This document shows positions 56,810-64,000 of a stretch of 64,000 nt of DNA, piece after piece. The notes beneath the pieces were generated by a model. The model saw nothing but the letters and a program-made list of their open reading frames with translations. It was not told the origin of the DNA and did no database searches. How positions within the stretch are numbered: position 1 is the first letter of the stretch; each line of letters starts with the position of its first letter. The translations under genes were made by a program, and so were the position numbers. The DNA is from Streptomyces sp. NBC_00554 (GTDB lineage Bacteria > Actinomycetota > Actinomycetes > Streptomycetales > Streptomycetaceae): assembly GCF_041431135.1 (NCBI RefSeq), contig NZ_CP107799.1, forward strand, positions 2,728,001 through 2,792,000, in the 5' to 3' direction.

Positions 56810-59587
56810 TTGAACCGAACCCGGCGAATAGGTGTCACCGCCGTGGCCGTGCTCGCGGCCATGGCGGGCTTACCGGGACTGGCCCAGGCCCAACAGCCGT
56901 CCCAGCCGAAGCCGTTGACGGCGAACGCCGACGGCGCGCTGCCGCCGGGCTGGCACGTCGCCGGGGAGGGCGTCGCGCGTGAGTTGGTCTGGCGGTCGGA
57001 CAGGGCCGTGCCCGTGGGCGACGCCCGGGTCGAGTTCCACGCGGACGGCCGGCTGCTCGGCGTACCGAAGCAGGCCAAGGACGGCCGCACGTTCCGGCTC
57101 GCCCTCAACCGGGCCACTGAGCTCAAGGACCTCCAAGTCCTGGCAGGCGGACGCCGGTTGGACGCGTCAGCCGACAGCACGAGCAAGAAGCCGAAGAACT
57201 CCCTGGCCGCTGTGCAACCCCCGGCCCGACTCCCGGCGAACTCGGTGGACCCGGGCAAGCCGGGCTCGTACGGCACCGTCACCGGTGAGTACGACCTCGA
57301 CCCGGTGAAGCTGCCCGGCTTCCCCCAGCCGGTCGAGATGCAGGCCGTCGTCGTCGCGCCCAAGGGCGCCACCGGCAAGCGACCCCTCGCACTGTTCCTG
57401 CACGGCCGCCACCCCACCTGCTTCAAGCCGGGCGGCACCGAGAACGACATAACCATTGACTGGCCCTGCTCTGCCGACACCCAGCCGATCCCCAGCCACA
57501 AGGGCTATCTGAAGGACCAGAAGCTGCTGGCCTCCCAGGGCTACATGACGGTGTCGATCTCGGCGAACGGCATCAACGGCCAGGACGCGGACGCCGAGGA
57601 CGCCGGTGCGCAGGCACGCTCCTCGCTGGTACGGCAGCACCTCGCCAAGTGGGCCGGCTGGGCCGCCCACCCGGGCACCGCCCCGGCGACCGTGCCCGAC
57701 GCGGCCAGGGCCGACCTGTCCCGCGTCCTGCTCGTCGGCCACTCGCGCGGCGGCGAGGGCGTCAACCGGGCAGCCATGGACAGCCTGTACCCGCCGCCCG
57801 CCGCGCAGGACGGCTACAAGGGCCCGGTGCGCTGGAAGATCCGCGGGACCGTCCTCATCGGACCGACGATCTTCGGCCAGAACCCGGTCGCCGACGTGCC
57901 GTCCACGACGATCCTGCCCGGCTGCGACGGTGACGTCTCCGACCTCCAGGGCGAGGTGTACGTCGACGGAACGCGCGGGGTCAGCAAGGGAACCGCCCTG
58001 CACAGCGCCGTCTACGTGGTCGGCGCCAACCACAACTTCTTCAACAGCGAGTGGACGCCCGGCCAGTCCGTGGCACCCTCCTGGGACGACTTCTGGGAGG
58101 ACTCGGAGGAGCAGCCCGACCCGGTGTGCTCCACTGGCGCCCCCACCCGGCTGACCGCAGACCAGCAGCACCAGGCGGGCGCCACCTACATCGCCGCCGG
58201 GGCCCGGCTGTACATCGCCGGCGACGACCGGGTACGCCCGCTGCTCGACGGCACGGGCAGGCGCGCCCCCTCCGCCGACCCGGCCCGCGTGCTGACCCAC
58301 GCGGTCGGCGCCCGCCGCACCGGCGGCTTCCTGCCTGACGCCCCGGTCAAGGTGACCGGCGGCAGGCTGTGTTCGGCGATCGACCCCGACCCTGCCGTGG
58401 CCTGCCTGGCCCCGGAGACCGAGGGTTCGTCGCCGCACTTCGCGTGGTGGTGGAAGGAGAAGGAGGCCGGCCGCAGCGCGGTCGCGCTGAAGTGGTCGGC
58501 ACCGGGCGCGGCGACCAAGGTCACCCCTCCCGCTCCGGTCTCCCTCTCCGGCGCCAAGAGCCTGGCGCTGCGGGTGTTCGTGCCGCCGAACTCGACCGGC
58601 ACCAAGCTGGACGTGACCGTCACCGACTCCTCCGGCCGCCGGGCCAAGCTCGGCCAGGTCAAGGTCGACGGGCTGCCGGGCAGCGTGCGCACCGCCTCCT
58701 ACTGGGCGCGCGAGGTGCGTGTCCCGCTGACTGCGGCCACCCGCGCGGGACTCGACCTCAAGCACGTCAAGTCCCTTGAGCTGACTCCGCGTTCATCGTC
58801 CGGACAGGCCTGGCTGATGGACGCCTGGGGCTGGGCCCCCGGCACCCCGGCCGTCAAGGCCCCGGCGCTGCCGCGCGTCGACATCGGCCGGCTCACCGCC
58901 AAGGAGGGCGACTCGGGCACGATCACCTACCACGTCCCGGTCCAGGTCTCCGGGCACGGCAGCGGCAAGGTCCGCTTCTCCGTCCTCGACCCGGACACCG
59001 GTGAGGCCACGGACAAGCTGGTCACGGTACGGCCCGGCAGCACCCCCATCGACGTGCCCGTGGAGGTGAAGGGCGACACGCGCTTCGGCTACGACGAGCA
59101 GTACGACGTCATCGCGAAGGCAGTGCGCGGCGCCGTCATCGGCTCGTACCGGGGCGGGGTCACCGCCCTGAACGACGACCCCGAGCCCTCGGTCACCATG
59201 ACTCCGGTCAAGGACCAAGGAGTTGAGGGTGACACGCTGACCTGGCGGATCTCCCTGTCCGAGCCCGCCGATGCGGACATCTGGCAGCCAGTCCGCATCC
59301 TTCCGGTCACCGAGGGCGCCGAGCTGTCCACCAAGGACGTGGACCCGCAGTGGCTGTTGGACTACGCCGGTGAGCTCCCCGACCCGGAGCGCGCCCTCTC
59401 CCAGGCGAACGTGTGGGCGTGGATGAACATCCCGGCCGGGTCCACCAGCGTCGACTTCATCGTGCCGACGGTGAAGGACCAGCTGACCGAGCCGGCCGAG
59501 TCGGTGCGCCTCGCGCTGACCGACTACGACCTCGAGCCGCTTCCCGGCCACCCTGTGCTGACGGGCACGGTGGTGGACGGGTCGTAA
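56810..59587 (+). CDS. large secreted alpha/beta-hydrolase
   Basis: 925 aa secreted protein. A Sec signal peptide ends near residue 28 (LAQAQQ). The first roughly 500 residues hold an alpha/beta-hydrolase domain with LALFLHGRHPTCF (oxyanion region), nucleophile elbow LLVGHSRGGEG and probable His in VVGANHNFFN. The second half has beta-rich segments, including two Calx-beta-like stretches (RLTAKEGDSGTITYHVPVQV, VEGDTLTWRISLSEPADAD), perhaps for surface or polymer binding. Substrate unknown. TTG at 56810 is supported by GAGGAGGGGACC. Codon 21 is TTA (56870-56872), so bldA-dependent translation is expected. Confidence 0.85.
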   Translation: MNRTRRIGVTAVAVLAAMAGLPGLAQAQQPSQPKPLTANADGALPPGWHVAGEGVARELVWRSDRAVPVGDARVEFHADGRLLGVPKQAKDGRTFRLALNRATELKDLQVLAGGRRLDASADSTSKKPKNSLAAVQPPARLPANSVDPGKPGSYGTVTGEYDLDPVKLPGFPQPVEMQAVVVAPKGATGKRPLALFLHGRHPTCFKPGGTENDITIDWPCSADTQPIPSHKGYLKDQKLLASQGYMTVSISANGINGQDADAEDAGAQARSSLVRQHLAKWAGWAAHPGTAPATVPDAARADLSRVLLVGHSRGGEGVNRAAMDSLYPPPAAQDGYKGPVRWKIRGTVLIGPTIFGQNPVADVPSTTILPGCDGDVSDLQGEVYVDGTRGVSKGTALHSAVYVVGANHNFFNSEWTPGQSVAPSWDDFWEDSEEQPDPVCSTGAPTRLTADQQHQAGATYIAAGARLYIAGDDRVRPLLDGTGRRAPSADPARVLTHAVGARRTGGFLPDAPVKVTGGRLCSAIDPDPAVACLAPETEGSSPHFAWWWKEKEAGRSAVALKWSAPGAATKVTPPAPVSLSGAKSLALRVFVPPNSTGTKLDVTVTDSSGRRAKLGQVKVDGLPGSVRTASYWAREVRVPLTAATRAGLDLKHVKSLELTPRSSSGQAWLMDAWGWAPGTPAVKAPALPRVDIGRLTAKEGDSGTITYHVPVQVSGHGSGKVRFSVLDPDTGEATDKLVTVRPGSTPIDVPVEVKGDTRFGYDEQYDVIAKAVRGAVIGSYRGGVTALNDDPEPSVTMTPVKDQGVEGDTLTWRISLSEPADADIWQPVRILPVTEGAELSTKDVDPQWLLDYAGELPDPERALSQANVWAWMNIPAGSTSVDFIVPTVKDQLTEPAESVRLALTDYDLEPLPGHPVLTGTVVDGS

Positions 59588-59596
59588 GTCACCGTG

Positions 59597-59634
59597 CGTA
59601 GGGGGCATGGACCTGGTGGTCCATGCCCCCTACG
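59597..59634. terminator. strong bidirectional hairpin terminator
   Basis: CGTAGGGGGCATGGACC pairs perfectly with GGTCCATGCCCCCTACG around a short loop, between the convergent hydrolase and dihydrolipoyl dehydrogenase genes. Confidence 0.9.
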
Positions 59635-59664
59635 TGTTCACGACTGCGATTCGGCTATTCGGCC

Positions 59665-61077
<1,413 letters not shown>

Positions 61078-61213
61078 GGAGAGTTCCCTTCTCAACTGGG
61101 CGGCCTCGGGCATCACGTACGCCTAACCGGCCTCAACGGGATCATCCGTGCGCCGGACGGGCTCCCGCAACCGCTTCTTGTGGATCTTGCCGACCGTCGT
61201 TGAAGGCGGCTCG

Positions 61214-62281
61214 TCAGCTCGCCGCGGGTTGCGGCACTTCCCGCTTCCGCGCCCCGGCCGGAGCCCCGCGCCGGAACACATCCTTCAGATAGAGCACCAG
61301 GGCGGCGCCGAGCACCCACACCGGGAGGATCACCAGGGCGCGGACCAAGCCGTCGTCCTGGAAGCGGGACAGCCCCTGCATCGCGCGGACGCCCACCCCG
61401 ACGGGCAGGATCTCGGACAGTGGGCGCAGCCAGGCGGGAAGGTAGGCCGCCGGCATGATCCCGCCGCTGCTGCTGTTGCCGAGGATCAGCAGGAGTATCG
61501 AGGCGAGACTGACGCCCGCGGAGCCGAACAGCCGCAGCAGCACCATGGTCGTGGCGGCGACCGCGGCGCCCATCAGCGCGACGACGACGGCGAGTGGCAG
61601 GAACGGGCCGGGCAGCGCACCGAAGCCGACGCTTCCGGCGATGGCGGTGACCAGGACTCCGCCGACGACTCCGAACAGGGCCAGGCTGGCCATGCGCCAG
61701 CGGTACTGGAGCCGGGGAGCGAGCTGGTACGTCGTCATGCCGAAGAGGTATCCGGCCAGCACCAGACCGAAGGCGGCGTAGAAGACGGAGAGACCCCGGG
61801 TGTCCCCCGCCGCGGCCGGGGCCACGTCCTCGACCGAGAGTTCATGGTGCTCCGCGTGAGCCGCGGAGCCGAAAGCGGTGGTCACGGTCGCAGTGACGGC
61901 AGCTCCGTTGGCGCTGCCGTAGAGCAGTTTCCCCTCGCCGAGGTAGGCCGCGTACACGGACCTGTCCTGGACGGCCTGCCGGGCGGTGGATTCGTCGGGG
62001 TAGGTCTCCAGGGTGAAGCCGCCCGGGACAACGCGCGCGAGGTCCTGGCGCAGGTGTTCCTGCTGCGTACCGATCTCCGTCGTGCCCACGTGGAGCTGAT
62101 GGGGGCGCGGCGCGTGGAAAGCGGCGAGGTAGACGCTGACGAACACGGTGCCGATCAGCAGGACGACCGCCACGGGGAGCAGGACGGCACGCAGATTTCC
62201 GGGGCCGGGAGGCGGATGGGCCACGTCCAGGGCGTGCTTGTGCGGCTGTCGGGCGGCCCGGGAGGCGACTTGCTGAGACAT
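61214..62281 (-). CDS. ABC-2/YhgE-type membrane protein (putative exporter)
   Basis: 355 aa membrane protein of the ABC-2 permease/YhgE-DUF3533 type. One N-terminal span (LLPVAVVLLIGTVFVSVYLA) is followed by an extracellular domain of about 130 residues and then five spans, with GNSSSGGIMPAAYLPAWLRPLSEILPVG as the typical loop before the last ones. A C-terminal basic tail follows. Relatives are often regulated by a divergent MarR or TetR gene and linked to drug or toxin export. The MarR gene at 62362 is divergent, with a shared operator, so repression of this gene by MarR is likely. No ATPase is adjacent. Confidence 0.85.
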   Translation of the reverse strand: MSQQVASRAARQPHKHALDVAHPPPGPGNLRAVLLPVAVVLLIGTVFVSVYLAAFHAPRPHQLHVGTTEIGTQQEHLRQDLARVVPGGFTLETYPDESTARQAVQDRSVYAAYLGEGKLLYGSANGAAVTATVTTAFGSAAHAEHHELSVEDVAPAAAGDTRGLSVFYAAFGLVLAGYLFGMTTYQLAPRLQYRWRMASLALFGVVGGVLVTAIAGSVGFGALPGPFLPLAVVVALMGAAVAATTMVLLRLFGSAGVSLASILLLILGNSSSGGIMPAAYLPAWLRPLSEILPVGVGVRAMQGLSRFQDDGLVRALVILPVWVLGAALVLYLKDVFRRGAPAGARKREVPQPAAS

Positions 62282-62302
62282 CGGAGCAGGTTCCTAGATT
62301 AG

Positions 62303-62343
62303 AAGGCAACTGATAATATTCGTACAGCATAATCAGGTGCCTT
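62303..62343. promoter_or_regulatory. MarR-type operator and divergent promoter
   Basis: AAGGCAACTGAT (62303-62314) and ATCAGGTGCCTT (62332-62343) form an inverted repeat with one mismatch, in the AT-rich 80-bp gap between the divergent membrane protein and MarR genes. CATAAT at 62328-62333 could be a -10 element within it. Confidence 0.7.
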
Positions 62344-62361
62344 ACAAAAGAGGTCCAGCAC

Positions 62362-62811
62362 GTGAACCATCCCGACCGGCGCACCGGCTATGTGGCCTGG
62401 CAGATCGGCCAGATCATGGCGGCCCGGATCGAGCGCACCCTGCGCCCGTTCCAGCTGACCCTCGCCCAGAACAGCGCCCTGATGCAGGCCATCCTCGATC
62501 CGGGTGTCTCCAGTGCGACCGCGGCACGCAGGGCGGCGATCACCCCGCAGTCCATGGGAACCGCGGTCAACGGACTGGTCGAGCGGGGGCTGCTCGAGCG
62601 CCGGACCGCCCCCGGCGACAGACGCACGCAGCGACTGCACGCCACGGAGGCCGGACAGCGGCTCGCGGCGGAGGCCGGAGAAGCGGTGGGCGCCACCCAC
62701 GCCGAAGCCCTTCAGGTGCTGACGCCGACGGAGCAGGAGTTGGCGCACTCAGTACTGCTGAAGCTGCTGGCGTCGCTGAATCCCTCAGCCCTGGACGACA
62801 ACACGCCATGA
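62362..62811 (+). CDS. MarR-family transcriptional regulator
   Basis: 149 aa, the normal length for MarR proteins. The winged helix-turn-helix is SSATAARRAAITPQSMGTAV followed by LVERGLLERRTAPGDRRTQR, with the conserved Asp-Arg-Arg wing, and helices at both ends for dimerisation. GTG at 62362 has AGAGG eight bases upstream. It probably represses itself and the divergent membrane exporter through the inverted repeat between them. A terminator follows at 62868. Confidence 0.92.
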   Translation: MNHPDRRTGYVAWQIGQIMAARIERTLRPFQLTLAQNSALMQAILDPGVSSATAARRAAITPQSMGTAVNGLVERGLLERRTAPGDRRTQRLHATEAGQRLAAEAGEAVGATHAEALQVLTPTEQELAHSVLLKLLASLNPSALDDNTP

Positions 62812-62867
62812 GGTGTCTGCGGACCTGAGGACAAGGGCAGCCTCCCGGCCCGCCCCGTACGGCGGCC

Positions 62868-62904
62868 CGAGGCGGTACGGCAACATCCTGGCCGTACCGC
62901 CTCG
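62868..62904. terminator. bidirectional hairpin terminator
   Basis: CGAGGCGGTACGGC pairs perfectly with GCCGTACCGCCTCG around a nine-base loop, between MarR (+) and the old-yellow-enzyme fragment (-). Confidence 0.9.
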
Positions 62905-62965
62905 AAGCCTTCAGGTCATGGCACCGAACGGCCCGGATCGCACTCCCGGCCCGGTGCGCGACCGG

Positions 62966-63210
62966 CTAGCCCAGAGTCGGGTAGTCGGTGTAACCGCGCT
63001 CGTCGCCGCCGTAGAAGGTCGCGGGGTCGGGCTTGGCGAACGGGCCGCCCTGCTGGAGCCGCTGCGGCAGGTCCGGGTTGGCGATGAAGAGCGCGCCGAA
63101 CGCCACCGCGTCAGTGATGCCGTCCTCGACCAGGCTCAGCGCGTCCAGGCCGGTGGGGTTCGGGTGGGTGAAGGGGTTCAGGATGAACGCACCCTGCCAC
63201 TGCTTGCGCA
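62966..63210 (-). pseudogene. C-terminal fragment of an old-yellow-enzyme (alkene reductase) gene
   Basis: About 81 codons that encode only the end of an FMN-dependent ene-reductase: LRKQWQGAFILNPFT, then GALFIANPDLPQRLQQGGPF and TFYGGDERGYTDYPTLG at the stop. These are the last strand and helix of the TIM barrel and the family's typical C terminus; a whole enzyme has about 360 residues. Upstream of LRKQ the frame stays open but turns into antisense of a luciferase-like gene fragment, so the first three quarters of the gene have been lost. No start codon belongs to this fragment. Confidence 0.85.
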
Positions 63211-63220
63211 GCTGGAGGGT

Positions 63221-63745
63221 CAGGCCGCGTACTACGGCGACGGCTTCTTCGTGAACAACCTCTTCGGGCCCATGAACCACTTCACCGAGCTGATCAACCT
63301 CTACCGCGAGCGCTACGCCCACTACGGCCACGGCACCCAGGCGCAGGCCATAGTCGGAGCGGGCGGCCATGTCTTCGTGCGCAAGAACTCCCAGGACGCG
63401 GTGCGCGAGTACCGCCCCTACTTCGACAACTCCCCCGTCTACGGCGGCGGCCCGTCGATGGAGCAGTACATGGCGCAGACCTCTCTCACCGTCGGCAGCC
63501 CGCAGGAGGTCATCGACAAGACGCTGTCCTTCCGCGAGCACTTCGGCGACTACCAGCGCCAGTTGTTCAACATCGACATGGCAGGGCTGCCGTTGAAGAC
63601 CGTCCTCGAACAGCTCGACCTGCTCGGCGAGGAGGTCCTCCCCACGCTGCGCAAGGAGTTCGCCTCTGTACGCCCCAGCGATGTCGCGGAGGCCCCCACC
63701 CACGCGTCCCTGCTCGCCGCGCGCTCCGAGGAGACGGCGAAGTGA
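63221..63745 (+). pseudogene. C-terminal fragment of a luciferase-like (LLM) monooxygenase gene
   Basis: 175 codons that begin abruptly at QAAYYGDGFFVNNLF. Segments HYGHGTQAQAIVGAGGHVFV, SLTVGSPQEVIDKTLSF and FGDYQRQLFNIDMAGLPL match the C-terminal half of LLM-class flavin-dependent oxidoreductases (about 340 residues when complete). The N-terminal half of the barrel is missing, and the frame upstream reads antisense to the ene-reductase fragment. Its TGA overlaps the GTG of the FMN reductase gene (GTGA), a typical monooxygenase/reductase pair. The two 5' truncations meet within about 10 bp. Confidence 0.85.
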
Positions 63746-64000
63746 ACGCGGACACGGTTCAGCCACTGCGCCTCGACCGCCTCACCGAGGCCACTCGCGG
63801 GCAACTGGCCGACGCGGGGCGGGACGTCGAGGTCCAGATCGTCGAACTGCGCGACCTGGCAGCCGACATCGCCAACAACCTGGTCACCGGCTTCCCCTCG
63901 GCCGCCCTGGCGGCAGCCATCGAGGGGGTCGCCTCGGCGGACGGTCTGATCGCCGTGACGCCGGTCTTCTCGGCCTCGTACAGCGGACTCTTCAAGTCGT
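63742..64000 (+). CDS. NADPH-dependent FMN reductase, N terminus altered (partial)
   Basis: Runs off the right edge; 86 codons are visible. LTEATRGQLADAGRDVEVQI, NNLVTGFPSAALAAAIEG and ADGLIAVTPVFSASYSGLFKS match FMN reductases that serve LLM monooxygenases. Such proteins normally start with a beta-strand and a loop of the type VVSAGLSxPSSTR that holds the FMN phosphate. Here the sequence goes from VNADTVQP straight to LRLDRLTEA, so about a dozen residues including that loop appear deleted in frame. The enzyme is likely inactive, in line with its damaged neighbours. I infer the deletion from the family pattern. Confidence 0.75.
   Translation, partial: MNADTVQPLRLDRLTEATRGQLADAGRDVEVQIVELRDLAADIANNLVTGFPSAALAAAIEGVASADGLIAVTPVFSASYSGLFKS

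Noticed and set aside
62813..63220. Plus-strand open frame joined to the LLM fragment, as a new fusion protein
   Set aside because: The first part is antisense to the ene-reductase C terminus, which has an exact family match on the minus strand; the frame is an artefact of the junction.

Overview
The window is chromosomal DNA of a Streptomyces-like actinomycete. It is very GC-rich, with strong G/C bias at third codon positions, frequent GTG and TTG starts, Tat-type signal peptides, rare TTA codons, a DasR-type operator, and dispersed GC hairpin repeats typical of that genus.

Layout. (1) 1-14,450: a carbohydrate locus that reads as a xyloglucan utilisation system. On the minus strand, a lipoprotein sugar-binding protein and two ABC permeases are followed by GH74, GH42, GH95 and GH12 enzymes. 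A GH3 enzyme is divergent. The shared intergenic region carries two identical 14-bp LacI-type palindromes and an 18-bp palindrome. The secreted endo-enzymes (GH74, GH12) would cut the polymer, the importer would take up oligosaccharides, and the enzymes without signal peptides (GH95, GH42, GH3) would trim them in the cytoplasm. No ATPase, alpha-xylosidase or LacI-type regulator lies in the window. (2) 14,670-36,460: a polyamine/GABA catabolic region (aldehyde dehydrogenase, PucR regulator, GabT, FAD amine oxidoreductase, PotABCD, aminobutyraldehyde dehydrogenase). It is interrupted by an ATP-binding membrane protein, a serine recombinase, a PAP2 phosphatase, a low-GC DUF262-AlbA_2 gene that looks like an acquired defence gene, and a GH18 chitinase with a DasR site. 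(3) 36,640-46,890: mixed genes, including a NADAR protein, a proline-rich DUF4190 protein, an adenosine-deaminase-family enzyme (probably aminodeoxyfutalosine deaminase), a GDPD phosphodiesterase, an ECF sigma factor fused to a membrane/extracellular domain, an alginate-lyase-family protein, a serine hydrolase, a nitroreductase and an IclR regulator. (4) 46,890-56,580: an ECF sigma factor with a membrane partner, a class F sortase with a sortase-substrate-like protein, a GT39 membrane glycosyltransferase, a two-component pair, and an ApbE / ferric-reductase-like / FMN-binding module for covalent flavin electron transfer across the membrane. (5) 56,800-64,000: a large secreted alpha/beta-hydrolase, dihydrolipoyl dehydrogenase, a MarR-controlled membrane exporter, and a damaged flavin-enzyme cluster (fragments of an old-yellow-enzyme gene and a luciferase-like monooxygenase gene, plus an FMN reductase that appears to lack its FMN loop).

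Most interesting: the DUF262-AlbA_2 fusion next to a serine recombinase; the GH3 enzyme with a fascin-like beta-trefoil inserted in its core; a 153-bp inverted repeat upstream of potD whose mismatches are almost all G.U pairs in plus-strand RNA; and the scar in the flavin cluster.
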